A stretch of 54,269 nt of DNA from contig NZ_MATO01000025.1 of the NCBI RefSeq assembly GCF_001700325.1, positions 1 to 54,269 of the forward strand, given 5' to 3'. Positions 45,699 through 54,269 of this stretch are shown here, one piece after another. The notes beneath the pieces were generated by a model, which made no database searches, had not been told where the DNA came from, and worked only from the letters and a program-made list of their open reading frames with translations. The stretch comes from Caryophanon latum (GTDB lineage: Bacteria; Bacillota; Bacilli; Bacillales_A; Planococcaceae). The number at the start of each line of letters is the position of its first letter. The stretch's first letter is position 1. The translations under genes were made by a program, and so were the position numbers.

Positions 45699-46517
45699 TT
45701 AGTCGGTGTAGTGCTCGCTCGTCTTTTGAATGAAGCGGCGGTAAATAATCATGCCGACCGCAAACGCAATCGCGATAATTGACACCACTTGTGCTGAGCG
45801 CAGTTCCGCAATTAAATATAAGCTGTCCGTACGTAGCCCTTCAATGAAGAAGCGCCCGATTGAATACCAAATTAAATAGCCAAAGAACATTTCCCCGCGC
45901 TTTAAGTTCGCCTTGCGCAGCATGACTAAAATAACTAAGCCGATGACGTTCCAAAGCGACTCGTATAAAAACGTAGGATGCACGTACGTCATGACACCAT
46001 TGAGCTGTACATACATGTTGTCGATAATCCAGTTCGGTATCATTAAGCTTTCTAAAAACTCGCGCGATACCGGCCCACCGTGCGCTTCTTGATTGACGAA
46101 GTTACCCCAGCGCCCGATAATTTGCCCGATTAAAATGCTCGGTGCTGTGATATCTGCCACTTTCAAGAAGCTCACACCTTTTATGCGACAGAAAATGTAC
46201 GCTGTGACGAATGCACCGATTAATGCACCGTGAATGGCGATGCCGCCTTCCCACACTTTAATGATGTCGATTGGGTTATCGCTATAGTTTTCCCACTTCA
46301 TAATGACGTAATAAATACGTGCAGAAATAATCGCCATTGGTACAGCCCAAATTAACAAGTCTGCTAAAAAGTCCTCTGGCAATCCTCGCTTTACTGCTTC
46401 GCGCTGTGCAAATAAATACGCAAGCACAATGCCAGTTACGATAATTAAGCCGTACCAGCGCACCTTTAATGCCCCGATTTCAAATGCGATCGGGTCAAAC
46501 GCTACTAAAAAATCCAT
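45699..46517 (-). CDS. lgt: prolipoprotein diacylglyceryl transferase
   Basis: Membrane enzyme that attaches diacylglycerol to the lipobox Cys of prolipoproteins, including the lipoproteins encoded in this window. 272 aa with about seven membrane segments. Signatures: VRWYGLIIVTGIVLAY, IHGALIGAF, the Lgt motif GRWGNFVNQEAHGGPVS and HPTFLYESLWN. The start is ATG 46515-46517 with AAAGGAAG 6 bases before it; the frame is open for 17 further codons upstream, which are untypical. It lies after hprK with repeat copy L between, so the hprK-lgt pair is conserved. Confidence 0.96.
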   Translation of the reverse strand: MDFLVAFDPIAFEIGALKVRWYGLIIVTGIVLAYLFAQREAVKRGLPEDFLADLLIWAVPMAIISARIYYVIMKWENYSDNPIDIIKVWEGGIAIHGALIGAFVTAYIFCRIKGVSFLKVADITAPSILIGQIIGRWGNFVNQEAHGGPVSREFLESLMIPNWIIDNMYVQLNGVMTYVHPTFLYESLWNVIGLVILVMLRKANLKRGEMFFGYLIWYSIGRFFIEGLRTDSLYLIAELRSAQVVSIIAIAFAVGMIIYRRFIQKTSEHYTD

Positions 46518-46570
46518 CTGTTTCTTCCTTTCTCGATGTGCACGTTCGAACTTGACCCATTCGTGCATGG

Positions 46571-46690
46571 CGGCTCGCTTTTTATGGGCATAGCTTGAGC
46601 CTCCTCGCTACGCTGTGGGGTCTCAATGCTCATGCTCCTGCGATTACTCGTCGCAAAAGGAACTTTCGCTTTTCCCCTAGGAGTCTCGCC
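46571..46690 (+). repeat. intergenic mosaic palindrome, copy L
   Basis: Arm type 1, partly degenerate (CGGCTCGCTTTTTATGGGC ... CCCCTAGGAGTCTCGCC), holding module ii and then module iii (ACTCGTCGCAAAAGGAACTTTCGC). An outer CGTGCA/TGCACG pair surrounds it. It lies between lgt and hprK. Confidence 0.88.
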
Positions 46691-46744
46691 TTGCACGATG
46701 GGTCACTGTACGCTGCATCAAAAACGATTCAGTTACGCACATCG

Positions 46745-47674
46745 CTATCCTTCAAATTCTTCATCTGCAATCATAGCATCTAAGCGGCGAGAAAACTCCT
46801 CCGCGGCATTGACACCCATCCGTTTTAGACGATAGTTCATCGCCGCCACTTCGATAATAACGGAAATGTTTCGACCGGGTTGCACCGGAATGACAAGCTT
46901 CGTTAGCTCCGTGTCGATAATTTTCATTTTTTGCTCGTCTAGTCCGAGTCGATCGTACATTTTATTTTCATCCCAAATTTCAAGATCGATGACGAGCGAA
47001 ATGCGCTTGTTGCGTCGAACGGCACTCGCCCCAAATAACGTCATAATATCGATAATGCCGACGCCGCGAATTTCAAGTAAATGCTCAAGCAGCGGCGGCG
47101 GGTCACCAATGAGTAAGTTTTCTGCCTCTTGACGAATTTCTACGCAGTCGTCCGCCACTAAACGATGCCCTTTTTTTACGAGCTCTAGCGCGGTTTCACT
47201 TTTACCGACGCCGCTTTTACCCGTCAATAAAATGCCAATGCCGTACACGTCGACTAATACGCCGTGTACCGCGGTCGTCGGTGCTAGCTTGCTTTCTAAA
47301 TAGTTCGTTAAACGGCTCGAAAAACGCGTCGTCGTCATCGTCGTCGATAACACCGGTACTTGATGCTCATTCGCTGCATCGATGAGCTCTTGTGGTACGT
47401 CAATGCCACGCGAAATGATGACTGCGGGCGTTGCGAGCGAACAAAGCTTGCGCATGCGCTCTACTTTCGTATGCTCCGGCAGCATTTCAAAAAACGATAG
47501 CTCCGTCGTACCAAGCAGCTGCACACGATTTGCTGGGTAGTGTGTGAAATACCCCGCCATCTCGAGCCCTGGTCGTGAAATATCGCTCGTCACAATCGTG
47601 CGCCCAATGCCTTCTTCGCCACCAACAAGCTTTAAATTAAATTCTTCCATTACGTCTCTTGTCGTTACTTGCAT
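46745..47674 (-). CDS. hprK: HPr kinase/phosphorylase
   Basis: Phosphorylates HPr and Crh on the regulatory serine and reverses this, setting carbon catabolite repression. 309 aa. N-terminal domain 1-125; conserved His137; P-loop GKSGVGKS (152-159) followed by [17 protein letters not shown]; the signature [16 protein letters not shown] and C-terminal [21 protein letters not shown] precedes ATG. Its target Crh is encoded 14 kb away in this window. It heads the hprK-lgt cluster as in B. subtilis. Confidence 0.97.
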   Translation of the reverse strand: MQVTTRDVMEEFNLKLVGGEEGIGRTIVTSDISRPGLEMAGYFTHYPANRVQLLGTTELSFFEMLPEHTKVERMRKLCSLATPAVIISRGIDVPQELIDAANEHQVPVLSTTMTTTRFSSRLTNYLESKLAPTTAVHGVLVDVYGIGILLTGKSGVGKSETALELVKKGHRLVADDCVEIRQEAENLLIGDPPPLLEHLLEIRGVGIIDIMTLFGASAVRRNKRISLVIDLEIWDENKMYDRLGLDEQKMKIIDTELTKLVIPVQPGRNISVIIEVAAMNYRLKRMGVNAAEEFSRRLDAMIADEEFEG

Positions 47675-47733
47675 ATGTACACCTCTATCCCTATTACTTC
47701 ATTTATTTTAGCACATTCATTTCACCGACAACG

Positions 47734-47764
47734 CAAAAAAGCGCGCCGAATACTCGACGCGCTC
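47734..47764 (-). terminator. terminator of the cytochrome c gene
   Basis: On the minus strand AGCGCGTCGA pairs with CGGCGCGCT around a short loop, then six T. It lies between the cytochrome gene and hprK. Confidence 0.85.
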
Positions 47765-47770
47765 CACTCC

Positions 47771-48082
47771 TTATTGTTGCTCCGCTAACCATTTTGCGGC
47801 CGCTTCTGCCTCTTCCCCTTTTAATAAACCTGGTGGCATGTTGTTTTTACCGTTTTCGATAATGTCTAAAATTTCCGCCTCTGTTAAGCGTGCACCAACG
47901 TCATTAAGTGCCGGTGTGTTGCCTTTACCTTGTAAGTTGCCGCCGTGACATGTTGCACAAGATGCTGTCACAACTTTCTCTCTATCTACTGGCCCTTCTG
48001 ATGTTGTCGTTTCTTCTTCTGCGCTACACGCCATAAGCATTGACGCCGTTAATACAATTGTTGCTACTAATCGTTTTTTCAT
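47771..48082 (-). CDS. cccB: lipoprotein cytochrome c (c551 type)
   Basis: Small membrane-anchored electron carrier. 103 aa with a lipoprotein signal ending SMLMAC (Cys19), an acidic/Thr linker, then one heme-c site CATCH (Cys42, Cys45, His46) and the axial Met82 in NNMPPG. The domain is the size of B. subtilis CccB, which passes electrons to the caa3 oxidase. AGGGGGAG precedes ATG. It lies beside the YitT-family gene, as cccB lies beside yvjA in B. subtilis. Confidence 0.94.
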   Translation of the reverse strand: MKKRLVATIVLTASMLMACSAEEETTTSEGPVDREKVVTASCATCHGGNLQGKGNTPALNDVGARLTEAEILDIIENGKNNMPPGLLKGEEAEAAAKWLAEQQ

Positions 48083-48126
48083 ATTTTCTCCCCCTCAAAA
48101 GCATTTACTTCTTTATTATAGCATCG

Positions 48127-48978
48127 TTACGCTCGCTTGAAACCTTCTCCGAGCACCTCATATGCATCCGAAACGATGACAAACGCTTTCGGATCAACCG
48201 TTTGAATAATTTGTTTCAAACGTGTGAATTCTGTTTGATATACGACGACGATGAGCATCGAGCGCTCCTTTTTCGTATAGCCGCCGATCGCAGGTACTTT
48301 CGTTACACCGCGGTCAATTTGCGCATAAATTGTATCACGCAGCTCGTCCTCTTGATTGGAAATGATGTACACCATTTTTGACTGGCTAAAGCCAAGCTGA
48401 ATAACGTCGATCGTTTTCGTCGTGACGTATAAGCCGATAATGGCGTACAGCCCTTTTTCAATATCGAATACGAGTGCTGCACTGAGCGCAATAACGCCGT
48501 CAATAAGCAGCACGCTCGTTCCTAACGTTAAACCGGTGTACTTCGTAATAATTTGAGCGAGCAAGTCCGTCCCACCTGTTGATGCTTTTCCTTTAAATAC
48601 TAAACCGATACCGAAGCCGACAACGATCCCTCCGAAAATGGCACCGAGTAACGGGTTAAGCGTTACCGGCTGCCAGCTTTGCGTCAAAATAACAATTGCC
48701 GGAAGCGTCAACGTTCCGACGAGTGATTTCATACCGAAGTTTTTGCCTAAAATCATAACGCCTGCGACGAATAGCGGAATGTTAAACGCATATTGCACAA
48801 GCCCCGCATTCCAGCCGAATAAGCCGTTTAAAATTGTGCTGATTCCGCTCACACCACCAGATGCGACTTGGTTCGGCAGTAAAAATAAGTTAAAGCCAAG
48901 CGCGATTACTGCCGCTCCCGCAATGACGTACACGTATTCAAGCAGCGTATCTTTAAACTCATATTGTACGTTTGTCAT
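48127..48978 (-). CDS. YitT/DUF2179-family membrane protein (YvjA-like)
   Basis: 283 aa with five or six membrane segments in the first 200 residues: VIAGAAVIALGFNLFLLPNQVASGGVSGIST, FNIPLFVAGVMILGKNFGMKSL and KGKASTGGTDLLAQI are family marks (cited as fragments GFNLFLLPNQVASGG and ASTGGTDLLA). The C-terminal cytoplasmic DUF2179 domain has KVPAIGGYTKKERSMLIVVV. Transport function is suspected but unproven. The start is ATG 48976-48978 with GAGGA 7 bases before it; the frame is open further upstream without a good site. It lies upstream of cccB on the same strand. Confidence 0.9.
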   Translation of the reverse strand: MTNVQYEFKDTLLEYVYVIAGAAVIALGFNLFLLPNQVASGGVSGISTILNGLFGWNAGLVQYAFNIPLFVAGVMILGKNFGMKSLVGTLTLPAIVILTQSWQPVTLNPLLGAIFGGIVVGFGIGLVFKGKASTGGTDLLAQIITKYTGLTLGTSVLLIDGVIALSAALVFDIEKGLYAIIGLYVTTKTIDVIQLGFSQSKMVYIISNQEDELRDTIYAQIDRGVTKVPAIGGYTKKERSMLIVVVYQTEFTRLKQIIQTVDPKAFVIVSDAYEVLGEGFKRA

Positions 48979-49016
48979 ATTGTATTCCTCACTTCTTCTG
49001 TAGTTATGTAAATGAA

Positions 49017-49053
49017 ACGAGCCACTAGTGGGATTCACTAATGGCTACGTTTT
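49017..49053 (-). terminator. terminator after the EAL-HDOD gene
   Basis: On the minus strand ACGTAGCCATTAGTG folds with CACTAGTGGCTCGT, followed by a weak T-rich stretch TTTCATTT. Confidence 0.6.
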
Positions 49054-50293
49054 ATTTCATCGTGCTATGGACTGCACTTTCCGCCCATGTCATTGCATCA
49101 TCATACAGCTGCTGTGCGTCTTCTTCAGTAATGCGCAGTAGCTCATAATACTTCTCCACTTCTTCCCATTTCAACTTACCAAGTGCAATGCTAAATTTTA
49201 AAAATGGTGAATATGGTGTTTCGACGCCGATGAGTGTGTCGACAATAGCGTCTTCAAGCGGCATTTGCATTAAAATTTGCTGGAGTGGCCGCTGCAGTAG
49301 CGAATCAATGAGTGAAAACATGCCAACTAAGAAGTATTCGGAATGATTGCGACGGTGCTTTCGTGCAAGTTGCTCACATACGCGTGCACGAAATAACGAT
49401 ACAATCATCAGTTGCTGAAATACACCTGAGTCATGCATATTTTTCATTTCACGAATCGCAAGTAAGTATATCCATTTTTGTAGCTCGATCGTCCCGAGCA
49501 TAACAATTGCTTGCTTAATCGAGCTCACTTTGCGACGAATGCGCGGATCACTCATACGAATAAATTGCATTAGCTTAAATGACAACGACACGTCTCGCTC
49601 AATTTGTACCGCAAGCTCATTAATGTCGACGTCACGGTCTTTTAACAATGCAAGTACTTGTAAATATTGCATCGTATTAATTGGAATTTCATACGACTTC
49701 ACGAGCTGTGGCTGCTCAAAGAAGAAGCCTTGGAACATGCTATAACCATCGCGACATGCTAAATCGAATTGATTGCGCGTTTCTAATCGTTCCGCAATTA
49801 GTTGAATGTGCGTATGCTGATCACGTATGAAATGCTCAATATATCGGCGCTCCTGCTGCGTCGTCGTCAAAAAATCCACCTTTACAAAATCGATGTAATG
49901 AAACAGCTCCTCATATAGTGCGACATCTTGCTGCACAACGAAGTCATCCATCGAAATTTTAAAGCCACGTGCTTTCAGTACAGCGAGACGATTGATGAGT
50001 GCTGCTGTAATCGGTACGTCCTCTAACACTTCAATGCCAATCATTGCCGGTGTTAAATAATCGAGCAATGGACCCATTAATAAATTTTCGGTAAAGTTGA
50101 CAAAACATAGCTTCCCTTTTGCTACTTCATCAATGCCAATCGACAATAGCGCATTGGCGAGCACTTGTGTCGTCGCATCATCTCCGTTCACTTCGCTATG
50201 TGTACGCACTTTCGAAGTTCGATATAGCAGCTCGTAGCCAACGACCTGCTCCTGCGCATCGAATATCGGCTGTCTCCCAACGAATACTTCCAT
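49052..50293 (-). CDS. EAL-HDOD domain signalling protein (YuxH-like)
   Basis: 413-aa soluble protein: EAL-like domain about 1-205, HDOD domain about 210-405. The EAL part begins GRQPIFDAQEQVVGYELLYR, where the EAL motif is ELL. Later elements are kept only in part: FVNFTENLL, IEVLED, DDF and KVDF are present, but the usual EGVE is AERLE. So c-di-GMP hydrolysis is doubtful. The HDOD part (SLSFKLMQFIRMSD, VSSIKQAIVMLG) is a degenerate HD fold used as a signalling scaffold. GGGGG precedes ATG. B. subtilis YuxH has the same architecture. Target unknown. Confidence 0.9.
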   Translation of the reverse strand: MEVFVGRQPIFDAQEQVVGYELLYRTSKVRTHSEVNGDDATTQVLANALLSIGIDEVAKGKLCFVNFTENLLMGPLLDYLTPAMIGIEVLEDVPITAALINRLAVLKARGFKISMDDFVVQQDVALYEELFHYIDFVKVDFLTTTQQERRYIEHFIRDQHTHIQLIAERLETRNQFDLACRDGYSMFQGFFFEQPQLVKSYEIPINTMQYLQVLALLKDRDVDINELAVQIERDVSLSFKLMQFIRMSDPRIRRKVSSIKQAIVMLGTIELQKWIYLLAIREMKNMHDSGVFQQLMIVSLFRARVCEQLARKHRRNHSEYFLVGMFSLIDSLLQRPLQQILMQMPLEDAIVDTLIGVETPYSPFLKFSIALGKLKWEEVEKYYELLRITEEDAQQLYDDAMTWAESAVHSTMK

Positions 50294-50376
50294 GTTTCCC
50301 CCTCCTTCCTGCGTTTTGACAAATGATGAATAATTACAACACGTTCTTTTTACTTACGTTCATTCTACTATTGGCA

Positions 50377-52356
50377 TTATTGTTTGTCATGCGCTAAATA
50401 TCGTGCGAACCACTCGACCATTTCACGTAGACGCGCTTCACGTAACGACGGAATACCTTGACGCGACAAGTTATGGTCGCTCTTTGGGAAGCGTACGAAT
50501 GCTGTGTCCTTGCCTTGTGCTTTTAGCGTCACATATAGTTGCTCCGCCTGCTCAATCGGACAGCGGTAATCATTTTCGCTATGCATAATTAATAGCGGTG
50601 TTTCCACATTGCTTGCGTATTTAAGCGGTGAGTGCTGCCAAAGCTTGTCAACGTTCGTCATGTCGTCGCCAATTTGCCAATCTGTAAAGTAATAGCCGAT
50701 GTCTGATACACCGTAAAAGCTAATCCAGTTTGAAATCGAACGTTGTGTCACAGCTGCTTTAAAGCGGTTCGTATGCCCAACAATCCAGTTCGTCATAAAT
50801 CCACCGTAACTACCACCCGTTACCCCTAATTCGTCTTTATTAATCCAGTCATATTGCGCTAACACATAATCAACGCCTGCCATAATATCTTCATAGTCAC
50901 CACCGCCGTAATCGTGACGGCATGCATCAACAAACATTTGGCTATAGCCGTGACTGCCGCGCGGGTTCGTGTACAGTACACCGTAACCTTGTGCCGCCAG
51001 CAGCTGGAGCTCATGGAAAAACGAATTGCCGTACATCGTATGCGGACCGCCGTGAATTTCGACGATGAGTGGATACGTTTTGCCCTCTTCAAAGTTTGCT
51101 GGTTTCATGAGCCAACCATGAATGTCGAAATGATCATCTTTTGCGCGATATACAATCGGCTCTGGCTGCACGAGCGGTGTTTGCTGTAGCCACGCATCGT
51201 TAAAATGTGTTAGCTGTGTGCGCTCACCTGTCGTAATGTCATAGTAAAATAGCTCACCCGGGAATACCGCGTTACTCACCGCGATGAGCGCTGTATTACC
51301 TGACTTCATGACCGCATAATCGTATACGTGCTCGTCCTCTTGTGAAGCTGGGTACACCGCTCCGTCAATCGTTGCGTAATACAAGCGCACATCTCCCATA
51401 ACCGATAGTTGGAAGTATAGCGCGTTCGTGTCCGTCCACACAACAGCTGGTGCATTCACCGCTTGCTGATGGTCTGCTACGACGTAATCGCCAACAGGTG
51501 CATCAATATACTCTGTAATGTTCATCGTCATGCTCGTCGTCACGTCGTATACGTACACATCGGAGTGCGTTGCGTTTTTGTACGTTTGATCTGCTCCGAC
51601 GTATGCGATATAACCGTCATCAAACGAAAATGCTGCACCGCTGAAGTAGCCTTCACGCTGCTCAATTGCTACTTCCTCCTGCGTCTCTATCGTATATACA
51701 TACATCGGAGAGGCGAAGTTCCAATCTTTGTTTTCTGTACGGTTGACGCTATATACAATTTGCGTACCTGCATGATTGATCGCCTGCAATGTGTACGAAA
51801 AATCGCCGTCTGTTAGCTGCGTCACCTCTCCCGTTTCAACGTCGACAACTGCAATATGCTGCACGCGATTTTGCATACGTAAGCCGATGCCATCTAGCTT
51901 ATATTTCATGCCGTCCACTTTATATGATTGTACATCTTTATCATTTTTGTCCGCTGCTTTTTCGGTAATCGGTGCACGATCAATTGCAATTGATGTTACG
52001 TACAGCTTCGTGCCACACGGAGCCGATAAATAGCTCGACACGCCGTTTGGTAGCTCCGTAATCGGTCGCGCTTCCCCGCCATTTTTTTGCATCAACCACA
52101 CTTGCTGCACATCGTCTTGCTTTTTTAAAAACGTTACAGCGCGTCCGTCCGGTGTCCACTTTGGCGATGCGATGCGCGAATGCCCGAACGTCCACTGCGT
52201 CACCTCTTCTGTCTGTAAATCAATATGGAACAAATGCGCCTCGTAATCATTTTCTTTTTCGTTTAATTGTGTGCGAATGAACACTGCCTCCTGCTCATTC
52301 GGTGCAAGCTGAGGGTTTGTAATGGAATGCAATGCATATAAATCTTCAATTTCCAT
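50377..52356 (-). CDS. S9 family peptidase (acylaminoacyl/dipeptidyl peptidase type, YuxL-like)
   Basis: 659-aa cytoplasmic serine peptidase of the prolyl-oligopeptidase family. The N-terminal about 1-390 forms a beta-propeller made of repeated WTF/DG-type strands. The C-terminal alpha/beta-hydrolase (about 410-659) carries IVEIHGGPHTMYG, nucleophile Ser516 in GGSYGGFMTNW, the acid in MHSENDYRCPIEQA and the catalytic His in FPKSDHNLSRQG. No signal peptide. AAAGGAG precedes ATG. The family removes N-acylated residues or short peptides. It appears to be a single-gene unit. Confidence 0.93.
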   Translation of the reverse strand: MEIEDLYALHSITNPQLAPNEQEAVFIRTQLNEKENDYEAHLFHIDLQTEEVTQWTFGHSRIASPKWTPDGRAVTFLKKQDDVQQVWLMQKNGGEARPITELPNGVSSYLSAPCGTKLYVTSIAIDRAPITEKAADKNDKDVQSYKVDGMKYKLDGIGLRMQNRVQHIAVVDVETGEVTQLTDGDFSYTLQAINHAGTQIVYSVNRTENKDWNFASPMYVYTIETQEEVAIEQREGYFSGAAFSFDDGYIAYVGADQTYKNATHSDVYVYDVTTSMTMNITEYIDAPVGDYVVADHQQAVNAPAVVWTDTNALYFQLSVMGDVRLYYATIDGAVYPASQEDEHVYDYAVMKSGNTALIAVSNAVFPGELFYYDITTGERTQLTHFNDAWLQQTPLVQPEPIVYRAKDDHFDIHGWLMKPANFEEGKTYPLIVEIHGGPHTMYGNSFFHELQLLAAQGYGVLYTNPRGSHGYSQMFVDACRHDYGGGDYEDIMAGVDYVLAQYDWINKDELGVTGGSYGGFMTNWIVGHTNRFKAAVTQRSISNWISFYGVSDIGYYFTDWQIGDDMTNVDKLWQHSPLKYASNVETPLLIMHSENDYRCPIEQAEQLYVTLKAQGKDTAFVRFPKSDHNLSRQGIPSLREARLREMVEWFARYLAHDKQ

Positions 52357-52416
52357 ATCGTTTCGCTCCTTTTATTTCGATTTTCGTAATAATTGTATCA
52401 TGACGTATGAAACGAC

Positions 52417-52448
52417 GAAAGCACCGTCCACATTCGAACGGTGCTTCC
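52417..52448 (-). terminator. terminator of lcfB
   Basis: On the minus strand AAGCACCGT pairs with ACGGTGCTT around a 10-base loop, followed by a weak T-rich tail. Confidence 0.65.
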
Positions 52449-52451
52449 TAT

Positions 52452-54002
52452 TTATCTTCCTATTTGCTCTTTAAACGAGCGTCGTAAAATTTTGCCTGTT
52501 GAATTTTTCGGTAGCTCATCAATGAACTCAATCGTCGTCGGCACTTTGTATTTCACTAAATGCTCCCGACAATGCGCGACCATATCGTCCACTGTTGTCG
52601 TCGGCTCCTTTAACACAATAAATGCGTGAACGGCTTCGCCAAACGTCGCGTCTGGAAAACCAACGACCGCCGCTTCGACTACGTTCGGATGCGCATAAAT
52701 AACTTCCTCGACCTCGCGCGGATAGACGTTGAAGCCACCGACGTTAATTAAATCTTTTTTACGATCAACAATGTAAAAATAACCTTCCTCATCCTGCCTC
52801 GCCAAGTCGCCTGTATAAAGCCAGCCGTCTCGAATCGCAAGCGCCGTTTCTTCTGGCATTTTATAGTAGCCTTTCATGACGTTCGGTCCGCGCACGATGA
52901 GCTCACCAACTTCACCAATTGCCACTTCCTCACCGTACTCGTTAACGATTTTATTTTCAACGTTTGGAATCGACGTACCGATTGAGCCTGCTTTACGCTC
53001 GCGGTCTAACGGGTTAAAGCACGCAACAGGTGAGGCTTCCGATAAACCGTACCCTTCTGAAATGCGCACGTTAAACTGCTCTTCAAACGCATGTAATAGC
53101 GCCACTGGTAACGACGCCCCACCTGAAATCGCTAAGCGTAAATGTGAGAAGTCGCTGCGGTCACCGTCTTGCCATTGCAGTAAAAAGTTAAACATCGTCG
53201 GCACGCCAGCGAAAATCGTCGCCTGCTGTTCCTTTGCGAGCGCGTAAATGTGCTGCGGACTAAAGCGCGGTGCAAGCAATATTGTAGCGCCTTTCATAAG
53301 CGGTGCGTTGACAACGACTGTCAGTGCAAATACGTGGAACACTGGAAGCGTCGCAATAATGCGGTCATCCTCGTTCATATTTAAATAGACGCCAATATCA
53401 CGCGCATTACTATATAAATTTTTGTGCGTTAACATGGCGCCCTTTGGCTGACCAGTTGTGCCTGATGTATATAAAATAACTGCTGTATCATCTTCATGAA
53501 TGTTTGCGATTTCCGCCGTACCGTTTACTTGCTGTAACACGCGCTGAAATAGCTTTGTTTTTTCACGTACATTCGGCTCCATTGCATCGATGCGCTCTGC
53601 AATATGTGGCGTCGTCTCACAAAGCACGAACGTTTTAATTGCTGGGAATGCGCTCGCAGCAATTTCTACAAGCGGCAACATAACATCAAGCGCGATCACA
53701 CCTTTTACTTCAGCGTTTTTTAAAATATAACTGATTTCATCCTTCGTATATGTCGGATTGACAGGTACAGCCGTTGCACCGATGCGCATAACGGCATACA
53801 GTGCAATGATAAAGTGCGGTGTGTTGCCAAGCAGCAGCGCTACGTGGTCACCTCGTTCAATTCCTTGCTGCTGTAAGCCTTGTGCAAACTTGCCTACTTG
53901 CTGCTCTAGCTGCTCATAGCTCACGTTTTGTCCTTCGAAATGATAGGCTACTTTTGTCGGTGTTGTCATTGCCTGCTGTTGCACTGTATGTACGAGCGTC
54001 AT
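52452..54002 (-). CDS. lcfB: long-chain fatty-acid-CoA ligase
   Basis: Activates fatty acids with ATP and coenzyme A for beta-oxidation. 516 aa of the AMP-binding superfamily: P-loop-like YTSGTTGQPKGAML, GATILLAPRFSP, SGGASLPVALL, EGYGLSEASPV, GWLYTGDLARQDEEGYFYIVDRKKDLI (marked by YTGDLA and DRKKDLI), VGGFNVYPREVEEV and C-terminal catalytic Lys region KNSTGKILRR. The sequence follows B. subtilis LcfB (YhfL) closely. The start is ATG 54000-54002 with AGGGG upstream; an in-frame ATG at 54021-54023 lies inside the operator. A FadR-like site overlaps the transcript start. Confidence 0.95.
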   Translation of the reverse strand: MTLVHTVQQQAMTTPTKVAYHFEGQNVSYEQLEQQVGKFAQGLQQQGIERGDHVALLLGNTPHFIIALYAVMRIGATAVPVNPTYTKDEISYILKNAEVKGVIALDVMLPLVEIAASAFPAIKTFVLCETTPHIAERIDAMEPNVREKTKLFQRVLQQVNGTAEIANIHEDDTAVILYTSGTTGQPKGAMLTHKNLYSNARDIGVYLNMNEDDRIIATLPVFHVFALTVVVNAPLMKGATILLAPRFSPQHIYALAKEQQATIFAGVPTMFNFLLQWQDGDRSDFSHLRLAISGGASLPVALLHAFEEQFNVRISEGYGLSEASPVACFNPLDRERKAGSIGTSIPNVENKIVNEYGEEVAIGEVGELIVRGPNVMKGYYKMPEETALAIRDGWLYTGDLARQDEEGYFYIVDRKKDLINVGGFNVYPREVEEVIYAHPNVVEAAVVGFPDATFGEAVHAFIVLKEPTTTVDDMVAHCREHLVKYKVPTTIEFIDELPKNSTGKILRRSFKEQIGR

Positions 54003-54018
54003 TCGAAACATCCCCTTT

Positions 54019-54036
54019 TTCATGAATAGTCATTCA
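54019..54036 (-). promoter_or_regulatory. FadR-like operator before lcfB
   Basis: On the minus strand TGAATGACTATTCATGAA closely follows the palindromic site TGAATGAMTANTCATTCA of the Bacillus TetR-type regulator FadR, with about two mismatches. It lies at about +3 to +20 of the predicted transcript. lcfB belongs to the FadR regulon in B. subtilis, so de-repression by long-chain acyl-CoA is likely. Confidence 0.75.
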
Positions 54037-54045
54037 TTTTCCTTC

Positions 54046-54074
54046 ATTATAAATCAAATAACTATCACTAACAA
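54046..54074 (-). promoter_or_regulatory. SigA promoter of lcfB
   Basis: TTGTTA (54069-54074), 17 bases and a perfect TATAAT (54046-54051); start near 54039. Confidence 0.75.
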
Positions 54075-54159
54075 CATTTTATTCTACTTCAAGCATTTTT
54101 CTTGTATAAATCATGTTATTTATTGGCTCTTCACCATAACTTGGGGTTGCTTTTCAAGT

Positions 54160-54269
54160 CGAGGCAGGCTTTCCGCGGGCGCGGAGGCGAACACGATGTT
54201 TGTCATGAAGGGGATGACTCGTGTAGTGGCGTTTATCACCTTCCTCAAGCCTCCTCGTCGTTCGTGCCT
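54160..54269 (+). repeat. intergenic mosaic palindrome, copy M (cut by the window end)
   Basis: Left arm type 2 (CGAGGCAGGCTTTCCGCGGGC) followed by module iv (GAACACGATGTTTGTCATGAAGG ... TTATCACCTTC, given by its ends) and the start of CTCCTCGTCG. The right arm lies beyond the window. Confidence 0.85.

Noticed and set aside
49052-50293. Active c-di-GMP phosphodiesterase
   Set aside because: Several EAL catalytic motifs are altered, so only the EAL-HDOD architecture is claimed, not the activity.

Overview
The window reads as a chromosome segment of a Gram-positive member of the order Bacillales. Gene order closely follows Bacillus subtilis (secG-est-rnr-smpB-ssrA; cggR-gap-pgk-tpi-gpmI-eno; clpP-tRNA-Arg-crh-whiA-yvcK-rapZ-nudix-trxB; hisZGDBHF-hisIE next to lgt-hprK). 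Moderate GC, the codon style, the tmRNA tag GKQQNLAFAA and a dense family of GC-rich intergenic palindromes suggest a Planococcaceae-like genus (Lysinibacillus/Solibacillus/Kurthia/Caryophanon type). The genus is an inference and cannot be fixed from sequence alone.

Layout: 1-765 is an AT-rich, decayed flank abutting the 3' end of tmRNA. 766-6129 is the trans-translation/RNA decay block (ssrA, small membrane protein, smpB, rnr, carboxylesterase, secG), all on the minus strand. 6467-9023 is a plus-strand NitT/TauT-type ABC transporter, followed by a tiny lipoprotein made almost only of Asp and Asn. 9502-12566 is a two-component system with two PepSY-domain proteins. Arginase, a DHA2 exporter and a secreted alkaline phosphatase behind PhoP-like boxes follow. 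17439-25437 is the glycolytic regulon under CggR. 25591-28499 holds a glutaredoxin-like protein and a polar amino-acid ABC operon. 29045-29629 is clpP with a CtsR box. 30217-31918 holds a tRNA-Arg split from its terminator by a 1.6-kb AT-rich mini-island carrying one RES-domain gene. 32057-38715 runs crh, whiA, yvcK, rapZ, nudix, trxB and a TPR protein. 38884-44555 is the histidine operon, which lacks hisA. 45144-50293 holds an acetyltransferase, lgt, hprK, a lipoprotein cytochrome c, a YitT protein and an EAL-HDOD protein. 50377-54002 holds an S9 peptidase and lcfB with a FadR-like operator.

Functional links: HprK (46745-47674) phosphorylates Crh (32057-32308), which with CcpA mediates carbon catabolite control; CggR senses glycolytic flux to control lower glycolysis; SmpB, tmRNA and RNase R cooperate in ribosome rescue and decay of the faulty message; HisZ is the required partner of the short HisG.

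The items most worth attention are: the RES mini-island at tRNA-Arg, with 14-bp flanking repeats and integrase-arm-like repeats but no integrase; the mosaic intergenic repeats (about ten clear copies plus degenerate ones) built from two exchangeable arm types and at least four exchangeable inner modules; the missing hisA; the Asp/Asn lipoprotein; and a small unexplained transcription unit between clpP and the amino-acid transporter operon.
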